Below, in pieces: positions 1 to 5,806 of a stretch of DNA of 21,197 nucleotides (its first letter is position 1; every line of letters starts with the position of its first letter). The notes under the pieces are model-generated. The model was given only the letters and a program-made list of their open reading frames with translations. It was not told the DNA's origin and ran no database searches. The position numbers and the translations under genes are program-made. The stretch spans positions 1 to 21,197 of the IMG/VR virus record IMGVR_UViG_3300029448_000529; one strand, written 5' to 3'. The stretch is from a virus.

Positions 1-420
1 ACTCGAAATAACCCTCTGAGTTTTTCCCAGAAAGGACCCAACGTCTACTAAATCGTGACGTACTATGCCTCAATCCCTCCCATGTTGCGACATCTTGAAA
101 CTAATAACAACTACATAGAACATATGGCTACAACTTACCGCTATAAGTAACACGCCAACTTTTTAGATTAATGGCTACTAATTACCGCTAACTATCTCTA
201 ATTGCCTCTAATTATTGCAGTATGTCGCAGTATGTCGCAGTATGTCGCAGTATGTCTGCCAGTCTTGCAACGTATTAATACCTAACGTCTCCAATCGTCT
301 CTATTGACCGCAATTTGCCACCATGTACTACATAGCACGTTTTAGTTTGGGCTGTCTGAAGGCCATACAGAGGCCATATATTTATATGATTTTAGGCTAG
401 ATTCTCCAGAAGAAATAAAA
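1..420. other. Non-coding left end with short repeats
   Basis: I see no convincing gene on either strand here. The stretch holds short related motifs. ACGTCTAC occurs at 41-48 and a near copy at 285-292, matching the array at 2608-2720. TTACCGCTA-like words recur between about 135 and 195, and a decamer tandem repeat lies at 221-256. The inverse of ATGTCGCA appears near 84-93. It lies downstream of the leftward operon's terminator. An origin, a packaging or attachment region, or an intergenic regulatory region are all possible; the window edge prevents a decision. Confidence 0.5.
221..256. repeat. Decamer tandem repeat (TATGTCGCAG)
   Basis: Three perfect head-to-tail copies of TATGTCGCAG are followed by a fourth partial copy, TATGTC, then TGCCAG. 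The ten-base period matches one helical turn, so all copies would face the same side of the DNA. That suits a protein-binding site. No gene overlaps it. Confidence 0.85.
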
Positions 421-432
421 AAAGGCATAAAA

Positions 433-455
433 AAAAGCCTATTTATTAGGCTTTT
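433..455 (-). terminator. Rho-independent terminator of the leftmost operon
   Basis: A perfect 9-bp stem (AAAAGCCTA at 433-441, TAGGCTTTT at 447-455) has a 5-base loop. Read leftward it runs straight into a run of T residues (A-run at about 429-436 on the plus strand). It starts 22 bases after the stop codon of the last leftward gene. Confidence 0.85.
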
Positions 456-476
456 AAATAGTTGTTTAGTATGCTC

Positions 477-1172
477 TTAATCTTCAAATAATCCTAGATG
501 ATCCTCTAAGTTAGCTAGGATCATATTCATAATAAAGTTAATCTCTTCATATTGTCTTGACCTGATTTGATCATGTATATCACTATTATCATTCCTGAAA
601 CAATCATCTTCAAAATATCCCCTAGAGTTATTATCACTTAACCATTTAGCCAAATCATAATTATAAATATCTACTAAACTATCAACAGTCTCAAGCTCTA
701 AGCTATCCCTATAATCATCTAAATCAGGATCATTATCATAAGTAATAAAATGTTCGTATAAGCTGTCAATAATACTGTCTACCATTTCATATCTCCAATC
801 ATTAGGAAACTCTCCATTATGGCACTCTCTTATGATCTCTTGTAAATTCTCTTTAAATTGACTTTCCCATAAAAGAACATATTCGGAGCCGTCTTCTCTT
901 TTATCCCTTGTAAGAGACTCTTTGAAGATTCTTAGAGATAGTTTGAACTTATCAACTTGTAGGGACTCTCTAAGCTCACTTGGAAAAGTAAAGAAGTTAA
1001 CTTCTTTTTTATCTCCAAATAAATTTTGGAAGGCTAAATATTCATAGATAGGACTATTGAAAGTCAACTTATCAAAAGCTGACATATAAGAATTTAAAGC
1101 TTTGATTTTTTTAAATTCATCAGTAAATGACTTTTGAGCTTGACCGAAAGTAAAAGAATTAGTGTGTAGCAT
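477..1172 (-). CDS. Hypothetical acidic protein, 231 aa
   Basis: I do not recognise this protein. It is soluble-looking, with no signal peptide or membrane segment, and is strongly acidic in its second half (clusters such as DNDPDLDDYRD and FEDDCFRNDNSD). The N-terminus (FTFGQAQKSFTDEFKKI) could form an amphipathic helix. The ATG at 1172 lies inside the end of the preceding 37-codon gene (14-base overlap), which suggests coupled translation. It is the last gene of its operon, 22 bases before the terminator. Codon use is AT-rich like its neighbours. Acidic early phage proteins sometimes act as DNA mimics or host-takeover factors, but nothing here proves that. Confidence 0.75.
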   Translation of the reverse strand: MLHTNSFTFGQAQKSFTDEFKKIKALNSYMSAFDKLTFNSPIYEYLAFQNLFGDKKEVNFFTFPSELRESLQVDKFKLSLRIFKESLTRDKREDGSEYVLLWESQFKENLQEIIRECHNGEFPNDWRYEMVDSIIDSLYEHFITYDNDPDLDDYRDSLELETVDSLVDIYNYDLAKWLSDNNSRGYFEDDCFRNDNSDIHDQIRSRQYEEINFIMNMILANLEDHLGLFED

Positions 1173-1272
1173 TGTTTTTAAGAAAAGATGGAAGAGTTAC
1201 GGGTTTAATAGGTTTGTAGCTTTGACTTTTAGGATCAAAACGCAAATTAATAGTTTTAATTGTTCTAGTCAT
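1159..1272 (-). CDS. Small basic protein, 37 aa
   Basis: This short frame starts with ATG at 1272 inside the stop of the 109-residue gene (ATGACTAG, 8-base overlap) and ends inside the start of the 231-residue gene (14-base overlap). The protein is basic and rich in K, T and P (MTRTIKTINLRFDP, then KPIKPV). It fills a gap that would otherwise be empty in a tightly packed operon. There is no recognisable domain. The overlaps on both sides are the main argument that it is real; it could also be a chance frame. Confidence 0.55.
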   Translation of the reverse strand: MTRTIKTINLRFDPKSQSYKPIKPVTLPSFLKNNATH

Positions 1273-1594
1273 TTAAAAGCTCCATCATTTCGGTAAAAGC
1301 TGCCTTATATTTATTTGGTGAATAATCATCATTCTGTAAATCATTAACATCTACGGTTAAAACAAAAGCATGAAAAGCCTCCATATCTTGCTTTTTTAGA
1401 TACTCGTCAATCGCTCCATATTCAACGCCTATTTGGATAATTCTCTTAGTATTTGCTTTAGTTCTTTTTAATTCTCTTAAAACGTGTTGAGCCTCAATAC
1501 TATTAATAGCCTCACAATATAAAGGCTCGATATGGTCAGCAACTTTAAGTCCTGACTTTTTATAAGCCTTATTGATTAAAGCAATAGAGTCCAT
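1265..1594 (-). CDS. Hypothetical protein, 109 aa
   Basis: I do not recognise this protein. It looks largely helical and soluble (IEAQHVLRELKRTKANTKRI, then YLKKQDMEAFHAFVLTVD). The ATG at 1594 is preceded directly by the leader TATCTTTTAGCTTTTATCTC, a sequence type found before many starts in this window. The 50 bases upstream closely match those upstream of the 223-residue gene ending at 2515, so the two genes probably share a promoter type. It is followed without a gap by the 37- and 231-codon genes. Confidence 0.75.
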   Translation of the reverse strand: MDSIALINKAYKKSGLKVADHIEPLYCEAINSIEAQHVLRELKRTKANTKRIIQIGVEYGAIDEYLKKQDMEAFHAFVLTVDVNDLQNDDYSPNKYKAAFTEMMELLND

Positions 1595-1637
1595 GAGATA
1601 AAAGCTAAAAGATAATTACATTTATTAATATACAGAG
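1589..1637 (-). promoter_or_regulatory. Shared leader/promoter element, copy A
   Basis: Read leftward, the region from CTCTGTAT (1637-1630) to the ATG at 1594 aligns over about 50 bases with the region before the gene starting at 2515. Both share CTCTGTAT, then TAAATGTAATT, then a T-rich tract ending in TTTAG, then ATGGA. Upstream of it on the same strand lies AGTAGCGG, similar to the GTAGCG words at copy B and near 6620. I infer a common promoter plus 5' leader. Confidence 0.6.
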
Positions 1638-1667
1638 TAATGGTACTAAACCGCTACTCTGTAACAT

Positions 1668-1841
1668 TTATTCATAATTCATTAAGGCATCATCAAAAGC
1701 CTCTTGATATGTTTCAAAAGGCCCAAATGCGTCACCATCAGGAAGGCAGGCAGGAAAGCAAGCCCACCAATAAAAATGTTTGTCAGCATGGAGGAAAACT
1801 TCAAAACTTCCACAATCGTCATTAAATCGGTGATAAGACAT
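1668..1841 (-). CDS. Small aromatic-rich phage protein, 57 aa
   Basis: The frame runs from ATG at 1841 to TAA at 1668-1670 and follows the stop of the 223-residue gene by two bases. The protein reads MSYHRFNDDCGSFEVF, then an aromatic core with FYWWACFPACLPDGD, then GPFETYQEAFDDA. This pattern, with W/Y core, CFPxCLPD and a C-terminal GPFxTxxEAxxDA helix, is common in small uncharacterised phage proteins. I know no function for them. The opposite strand has an open frame of similar length, but it lacks a recognisable protein pattern and a fitting context. Confidence 0.75.
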   Translation of the reverse strand: MSYHRFNDDCGSFEVFLHADKHFYWWACFPACLPDGDAFGPFETYQEAFDDALMNYE

Positions 1842-1843
1842 AA

Positions 1844-2515
1844 TTAAAAACTTAGAGTTAATTGGGCTTTTCTAGCTTTAATTTTTTCCATTCTTTTATT
1901 TAAAAAATCCCTTGTTTCATCACTTAAAGTCATATAGATATTTTCATTTATTGCGGTTGAAACATCTTCATGTAATGAATAATTAAATTCATTATCCATA
2001 AAGAAAACTAATAAAGCTGTTCCTATCTGATTATGATCCCATAAAGATATTTTTCCCCACTTTTTAAGGTCATTCTCATAGTGTGGATAATAACCGTCAC
2101 AAGCGGTAAAGCGTTGTTTAATTACTGCTTTTAGTTCTTCATATTTGTTTTTAAATATCCATCTTAAAAGCTCAATAACTTCATTAGTTGGTAACTCACA
2201 ATACAAAATATCCAAAGCATGACAAGGATGATATTGACTGCCTAAACTTTCAAATATTGGGCCTAATAATATTTTTGTTTCTTCTTCTATCGGTTGAAAA
2301 TATGCTGAGATATAAGCCTTGCAAACTTCTTTTTTTAATTCTTCCATATTTTGAGAAAAAAATGAAGTTTCGACTTCTTCTTTTTCTTCTTCATTTAACT
2401 CATATTCTTGCTCATAATATTCAAGTTCATATTGAACAACGTGTTCCATCTCAGAGTCAATCCAAGAATAAGAAAAGCCTTCAAAATTTGGAATTTCTAT
2501 TAATGAAGAATCCAT
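1844..2515 (-). CDS. Hypothetical acidic protein, 223 aa
   Basis: I do not recognise this protein. It is highly acidic near the N-terminus, with a charged helical stretch (EYYEQEYELNEEEKEEVE at about residues 32-49), and basic at the C-terminus (KRMEKIKARKAQLTLSF). There is no membrane segment or signal peptide. The ATG at 2515 follows the leader shared with the gene starting at 1594. The 57-residue gene follows two bases after its stop, so they form one unit. The acidic-then-basic layout could suit a protein- or DNA-binding factor, but this is only a description. Confidence 0.75.
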   Translation of the reverse strand: MDSSLIEIPNFEGFSYSWIDSEMEHVVQYELEYYEQEYELNEEEKEEVETSFFSQNMEELKKEVCKAYISAYFQPIEEETKILLGPIFESLGSQYHPCHALDILYCELPTNEVIELLRWIFKNKYEELKAVIKQRFTACDGYYPHYENDLKKWGKISLWDHNQIGTALLVFFMDNEFNYSLHEDVSTAINENIYMTLSDETRDFLNKRMEKIKARKAQLTLSF

Positions 2516-2558
2516 AATAAAAACTAAAAAATAAAATTACATTTAAGACAATACAGAG
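2510..2558 (-). promoter_or_regulatory. Shared leader/promoter element, copy B
   Basis: This is the second copy of the leader described at 1589-1637. Read leftward it is GGTAGCGTTTCTCTGTATTG, followed by a TAAATGTAATT block and a T-rich tract up to the ATG at 2515. Similarity to copy A continues into the first codons (ATGGA followed by TC in both). Confidence 0.6.
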
Positions 2559-2607
2559 AAACGCTACCAAATCAATATTGCTTAACATTCAGTAACAATC
2601 TATAAAT

Positions 2608-2720
2608 ACGTCTACTTGTCAACGTCTACTCGTTATAGCTATACCTACACGACAACGACTACTCGGCGTTGCTATTTTATACGTCTACCTCTATTCGACG
2701 TTGTTATTCAATACGTCTAC
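2608..2720. repeat. Iteron-like array of ACGTCTAC
   Basis: ACGTCTAC occurs exactly at 2608, 2622, 2681 and 2713, with ACGACTAC at 2655. Several copies are followed by a second word of the type CGTTGCTAT or CGTTGTTAT about 10-15 bases later. A further exact ACGTCTAC lies at 41. The array is intergenic, between the leftward gene that starts at 2515 and the operon that ends at 2910. Arrays like this serve as replication iterons, partition sites or multi-copy operators. Confidence 0.65.
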
Positions 2721-2754
2721 TTGTAGTTGTTAATTTAAACTTTTTTCAAAATCG

Positions 2755-2784
2755 CAAAAAAAATTCAGGATAAAAAATCCTGAA
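2755..2784 (-). terminator. Terminator of the ten-gene small-protein operon
   Basis: A perfect 8-bp stem (TTCAGGAT at 2764-2771, ATCCTGAA at 2777-2784) has an AAAAA loop. Read leftward it is followed by a run of eight T residues (A-run at about 2755-2763 on the plus strand). It lies about 125 bases after the stop at 2910, so the operon transcript carries a long 3' untranslated tail. Confidence 0.8.
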
Positions 2785-2909
2785 AAATTATTTTTATGTG
2801 CGTACATTCGGGGAACCTCCTATGTGCGTGTGTGCGTGTATGTCAAAGCTTGCGAGTCTCTCTGTATGTGCGCCCTAGCGAGTCTCCGAGTCTTCGTGAT
2901 AGCGAGTCT
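2785..2909 (-). other. 3' untranslated stretch with clustered motifs
   Basis: This stretch lies between the stop codon at 2910 and the terminator and has no credible gene. It holds TCGGGGAACC near 2808, a TGTGCG-rich tract (2820-2842), and three copies of GCGAGTCTC at 2852, 2878 and 2902 with a relative, CCGAGTCTT, near 2887. The copies are spaced 26 and 24 bases apart. Two motifs that recur inside genes elsewhere therefore also occur together outside genes. Confidence 0.6.
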
Positions 2910-3356
2910 CTAACCATAGACAGTATCTCCAAAGCAAGCTACTTGGAAAATCAAGTCAGCGAGTCCAGCATCAATCAATCCCATATCAATCTCTTCATCA
3001 TCCTTTTTAGGTTTAAAACAACTTGCAATTTGAGAAGCATAATCCCAATGAATACTTGTCTTATTGCTAGAGATTTTGTTAATGGCTTCAAGCAGGTCTT
3101 TAATCTTGATGTTTACGGGTTCCTCATCCTCTCTATCCATACCAGAGATAGGATCATCAAGAGTGAATTTTTTAGCCCATGCAGCACATCCTTCCCACTC
3201 ATACTCACCCTTGTAATAGCCTTCGCTATCAGTTTCTATTCGACCTATAGAAACATCTTCACACCAATAACTAGAGCCTTGTCCAATAGAACAGAAGAGA
3301 GAAGTCATGTCCTCTTCAGAGAGTTCTACATTTGTTTGATATTCAACTTTAAACAT
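2910..3356 (-). CDS. Hypothetical protein, 148 aa
   Basis: I do not recognise this protein. The N-terminal half looks like a small alpha/beta fold (MFKVEYQTNVELSEEDM, then a G/Y/E-rich stretch YYKGEYEWEGCAAWAKKF). The C-terminal half is probably helical and ends GLADLIFQVACFGDTVYG. This resembles small phage or plasmid proteins of about 150 residues with an acidic N-terminal sheet and no known role. The ATG at 3356 overlaps the preceding stop (TAATG) and sits downstream of a GGAGG Shine-Dalgarno sequence. It is the last gene of the operon running from 5740. Confidence 0.75.
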   Translation of the reverse strand: MFKVEYQTNVELSEEDMTSLFCSIGQGSSYWCEDVSIGRIETDSEGYYKGEYEWEGCAAWAKKFTLDDPISGMDREDEEPVNIKIKDLLEAINKISSNKTSIHWDYASQIASCFKPKKDDEEIDMGLIDAGLADLIFQVACFGDTVYG

Positions 3357-3580
3357 TAGTGTTTTCCTCCAAATTCAGCTTTAGAAAAGGCATCTCTAAT
3401 AGCGTCTTTTAATAGCTTGGATGCCAAGGTTGTTGGTGGGATGGGGTCTTGTGTAACTAAGTGAGAAAGATCCCATGACTTGCCGCAAGTAGGGCAATCT
3501 GTTGCTAATTCACCCTTTGCAAGTGCTTTAAGCATTTCCCATTCTTCAGTAGGAAGTTTGGTGTTGACTTGATGTTTCAT
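3356..3580 (-). CDS. Small protein with CxxC pair, 74 aa
   Basis: I do not recognise this protein. The N-terminal part (MKHQVNTKLPTEEWEMLKALA) looks helical and is followed by one C-P-T-C-G motif at about residues 29-33, half of a zinc ribbon. A dimer or another partner would be needed to complete a metal site. The ATG at 3580 overlaps the preceding stop (CAATGA, ATGA-type), and its own stop overlaps the next start (TAATG). Both point to coupled translation within the operon. Confidence 0.7.
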   Translation of the reverse strand: MKHQVNTKLPTEEWEMLKALAKGELATDCPTCGKSWDLSHLVTQDPIPPTTLASKLLKDAIRDAFSKAEFGGKH

Positions 3581-3708
3581 TGTTCTTTTTTCTCCTGTGG
3601 TTTAATTGTTTTCCATTCAGCTTCTTCGTGTTTCCTGCTAACACGGCCCAAATATTCGTCTAATGCCAATCGATTTTTTTCTGGAGTGCCGTTATTTATT
3701 TTAGTCAT
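3577..3708 (-). CDS. Small charged protein, 43 aa
   Basis: I place the start at the ATG at 3708 (MTKINNGTPEKN). It sits six bases after a GAGG Shine-Dalgarno sequence and overlaps the stop of the preceding gene by 8 bases (ATGACTAA). A longer in-frame extension to 3783 exists but would lie wholly inside the preceding gene. The protein is hydrophilic and ends in a lysine/glutamate-rich tail (KTIKPQEKKEQ). No domain is recognised. Its stop overlaps the next start (ATGA). Confidence 0.7.
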   Translation of the reverse strand: MTKINNGTPEKNRLALDEYLGRVSRKHEEAEWKTIKPQEKKEQ

Positions 3709-3928
3709 TTTGTTCCTCCAATTCGTTGTATTCGTTGTTAAGAAAGCCATCAGCATTAGCGGCTTCAGTTGCTTGAGCTTCATTCCAAACTTGAATAAAT
3801 TTGGTAATGACTTGTTGTTGCTTTTCGCTTAGTTCAGAAAGTGTATGCTCATCAGCAGAGATGCAAGGTAATTTTTCTTGCAAACAATAAGCTGAATAAA
3901 GTTCACTATAAAAATCAATTTTGTTCAT
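3701..3928 (-). CDS. Hypothetical acidic protein, 75 aa
   Basis: I do not recognise this protein. It is probably all-helical, with a middle helix ELSEKQQQVITKFIQVWNEA and an acidic C-terminus (NNEYNELEEQND). The ATG at 3928 follows a GAGG sequence and overlaps the preceding stop (CCATGA). It is one of the ATGA-linked chain of small genes between 5740 and 2910. Confidence 0.75.
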   Translation of the reverse strand: MNKIDFYSELYSAYCLQEKLPCISADEHTLSELSEKQQQVITKFIQVWNEAQATEAANADGFLNNEYNELEEQND

Positions 3929-4227
3929 GGTTTAACCTCTTCTAATTCTTCTAAGATGTCTATCCAATCGTTCTTTCTTCCCCATATGTCTTCTTCAGTA
4001 CACTCACTAAATAGAGCAGGACTGAAGTTCATTGCTTCAATCTCGTCATAAATATCACCTAATTTATCTTCTGGAATGTTATCAATTAATAATTCAATAA
4101 CACTATTCATTCTTGGCACAAGTTCAAACATTGCGTCCAAATAGGCTATTTCACCTTTAACTTTGCTGGAGTTTCTAATTAGCCTTTTACAAGCGAGATC
4201 AAGGCAAGTACTCATGCTTATGCTCAT
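3925..4227 (-). CDS. Hypothetical protein, 100 aa
   Basis: I do not recognise this protein. It appears helical: CLDLACKRLIRNSSKVKGEI is followed by MFELVPRMNSVIELLIDNI and an acidic C-terminal part (DIYDEIEAMNF, ILEELEEVKP). There are two possible ATG starts five codons apart (MSISMST). I chose the first, at 4227, because it overlaps the preceding stop as ATGA. No metal motif or membrane segment is seen. Confidence 0.75.
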   Translation of the reverse strand: MSISMSTCLDLACKRLIRNSSKVKGEIAYLDAMFELVPRMNSVIELLIDNIPEDKLGDIYDEIEAMNFSPALFSECTEEDIWGRKNDWIDILEELEEVKP

Positions 4228-4412
4228 AATTTAACCTCACATTTACAAGGGAAATAAATTTCAAGCCATTTCATAGCTTGTATAAGAGCTTGTTCACAAA
4301 TTGCTTGATTAACAGGCTCTTCATAGTCTTCGATTGAATCAAAGAAATTACGAGCTAATTGCATAGCTCTAATAGATTCAGGTAAATCTGATTTGCCGTT
4401 TTCTTTAGTCAT
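4224..4412 (-). CDS. Hypothetical protein, 62 aa
   Basis: The protein begins MTKENGKSDLPESIRAMQLA and ends with KCEVKL after a helix containing QALIQAMKWLEIYF. I prefer the ATG at 4412 over the one two codons upstream at 4418. A GAGG sequence is seven bases before the former and only about one base before the latter. The 4418 start would instead give a perfect ATGA overlap with the preceding stop, so it remains possible. Its own stop overlaps the next start as ATGA. Function unknown. Confidence 0.7.
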   Translation of the reverse strand: MTKENGKSDLPESIRAMQLARNFFDSIEDYEEPVNQAICEQALIQAMKWLEIYFPCKCEVKL

Positions 4413-4414
4413 AA

Positions 4415-4699
4415 TCATTCCTCAAAGTCATTGAACATTTCTTCTAATTCAATAGGTTTTTCTGATTTAAAAATCACATCAACCCAGTTCCATGCGTCAT
4501 GCTCTGAATACGTTTCCTCAAAGTCTTCACTTGTCCAATGTGGCTCTGCATTGCTTCCTATAAAATCCAATACAGCTTTGTTATGCCACTTTTGAATTAA
4601 CTCTTCTTTAGTTAATTCAATATCACTTGAAAAAACTCTTGAAGTTTTAATGCGTCCATCATTATGGAAGCCTTCACGACCAATGACTAGGTAGTTCAT
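4415..4699 (-). CDS. Hypothetical protein, 94 aa
   Basis: I do not recognise this protein. The N-terminus (MNYLVIGREGF) suggests a beta strand, followed by a helical section (LTKEELIQKWHNKAVLDFI) and a tryptophan-rich acidic part (HWTSEDFEETYSEHDAWNWVD). The ATG at 4699 follows a good Shine-Dalgarno sequence (AGGAGGT) and overlaps the preceding stop (ATGA). Confidence 0.75.
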   Translation of the reverse strand: MNYLVIGREGFHNDGRIKTSRVFSSDIELTKEELIQKWHNKAVLDFIGSNAEPHWTSEDFEETYSEHDAWNWVDVIFKSEKPIELEEMFNDFEE

Positions 4700-4860
4700 A
4701 CTTCTACCTCCTGACCTAGCTTGTTAAAAGCTTTTTGTAAGTCTGGAACAATTAAATGTCCATCATCTGTAAGATGTGAGATCATTTGATTGAACCATTG
4801 ATTATTCACTTCATGCTCATAGGCATTTAAGTGAGGAAAATACTTTTGACTCCAGTTCAT
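4696..4860 (-). CDS. Hypothetical protein, 54 aa
   Basis: I place the start at the ATG at 4860 (MNWSQKYFPHLNAYE). It directly follows AGGAGGAAGC and overlaps the preceding stop as ATGA. A longer frame from 4884 would remove this ribosome-binding-site arrangement. The protein carries H/N/W-rich segments and a C-terminal helix ending KLGQEVEV. Function unknown. Confidence 0.7.
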   Translation of the reverse strand: MNWSQKYFPHLNAYEHEVNNQWFNQMISHLTDDGHLIVPDLQKAFNKLGQEVEV

Positions 4861-5213
4861 GCTTCCTCCTGACAATGTGGACATTCAGGTGATGCAATAG
4901 GTCTTCCAGACAAGATTGCTACAAGAACTAATACAGCAACCGTTGAGGCTGGCTGATCGTCACTAATAACGATTGATGAGCAACCTTCAGGAAACTCAAG
5001 GCCGTCTTCAAAGCAGCAAACGTAACTTGTAGGATCATCTTTAAGTTGAGTGATACCAAAGCCAACGCCTTTGCTTTTATCTTCAGAATGGCCCATATAA
5101 GCAGGATTAAAATCATTAATGTCTAACCCAGCAGCATCTAGACCAATAGCTATGTGTTGCTCAAAGCTAGAAGCATTTGGCCCTAGCTTTTTGCGTAGTT
5201 CGGTGTCAGTCAT
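4857..5213 (-). CDS. Hypothetical protein with C-terminal CPxC, 118 aa
   Basis: I do not recognise a family. The N-terminus is helical (MTDTELRKKLGPNASSFEQH). The middle is a mixed region with CC in YVCCFEDG. A hydrophobic segment (STVAVLVLVAILSG, about residues 89-102) could be a buried helix or a weak membrane helix. The protein ends with CPHCQEEA, half of a zinc-binding site. The start at 5213 follows GAGGTGG and overlaps the preceding stop (ATGA). Confidence 0.7.
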   Translation of the reverse strand: MTDTELRKKLGPNASSFEQHIAIGLDAAGLDINDFNPAYMGHSEDKSKGVGFGITQLKDDPTSYVCCFEDGLEFPEGCSSIVISDDQPASTVAVLVLVAILSGRPIASPECPHCQEEA

Positions 5214-5740
5214 ACTGCCACCTCTTCCTGAGACTTTTTTGCGTCTTCTTCCTTTTGAGCTTTGAGTAACTTGTCAAACTCAGCTTCATATTTATCATCT
5301 AATTCTCTATAAGTTTTATAATCTCTTTCTTTAATAAACTCAGCAGCTTTAAGCTCTTCCTGAAGCTTTGGTATCTCAGCTAATTGCTTTAACTTAGCTT
5401 CCCTTAAAACTTTTAATGACTCGCTTAAGGCACAAGACATATCTTCATCTACTCCATAAATTCCTTGATATTTTTTTGCGAATTTTTTAACAGCTTTTGT
5501 ATAGCCAGCATTGCCATAAATCAAATCACTGTCTAAGTCATCTAAGATTCTGATAGCAGGATCATGCGTATCAGTATTCATAATCTTATGATTAATTGTC
5601 CTTTCTAGATCTTGACACTTTTCAAGATTTACTCTGTGAACTTCAAGAGCTTTCTTTAATTCGGGGAACCTATCATCAGCCTTCCATTGGTGGAAGTACT
5701 CAGGAATACGTTCAGTTGTTGTTTTTGTAGTTGATGCCAT
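5210..5740 (-). CDS. Predicted coiled-coil protein, 176 aa
   Basis: The protein is highly charged. From about residue 108 it forms long heptad-like helices (LKVLREAKLKQLAEI, LQEELKAAEFIKERD, YEAEFDKLLKAQKEE), which suggests a coiled coil. No enzyme motif is seen. It is the first gene of the ten-gene small-protein operon that ends at 2910. Upstream lies a 66-base gap with an inverted repeat (5773-5795). A GAGTC word read in the opposite sense to most others in the left arm lies within it (5418-5424). Function unknown; a structural or scaffolding role would only be a guess. Confidence 0.75.
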   Translation of the reverse strand: MASTTKTTTERIPEYFHQWKADDRFPELKKALEVHRVNLEKCQDLERTINHKIMNTDTHDPAIRILDDLDSDLIYGNAGYTKAVKKFAKKYQGIYGVDEDMSCALSESLKVLREAKLKQLAEIPKLQEELKAAEFIKERDYKTYRELDDKYEAEFDKLLKAQKEEDAKKSQEEVAV

Positions 5741-5772
5741 AAGGCTGGGCCGATAAATGATAAAGAATTAGT

Positions 5773-5795
5773 TGAACAGTTTAGTCACATGTTCA
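5773..5795. promoter_or_regulatory. Inverted repeat TGAACA-N11-TGTTCA
   Basis: A perfect 6-bp inverted repeat with an 11-base spacer lies in the only gap (5741-5806) between the DUF2786 gene and the ten-gene operon. Half-sites of the GAACA type recall LexA or phage repressor operators, but the spacing does not match a known consensus that I can state. It may be an operator for the downstream operon or part of a weak hairpin. Confidence 0.4.
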
Positions 5796-5806
5796 GGTGA
5801 TGATGT

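Noticed and set aside
221-256. CRISPR array
   Set aside because: The unit is only 10 bases with no spacers between copies, and no cas gene is present.
1640-1825. Rightward open frame of 61 codons
   Set aside because: It lies opposite the 57-residue leftward gene, which fits the operon and has a phage-like aromatic pattern; the rightward product has low-complexity H/Q/K content.
2796-3359. Rightward open frame of 187 codons
   Set aside because: It is antisense to the 148-residue gene and the motif-rich tail, with no ribosome site; the leftward gene is part of a coupled operon.
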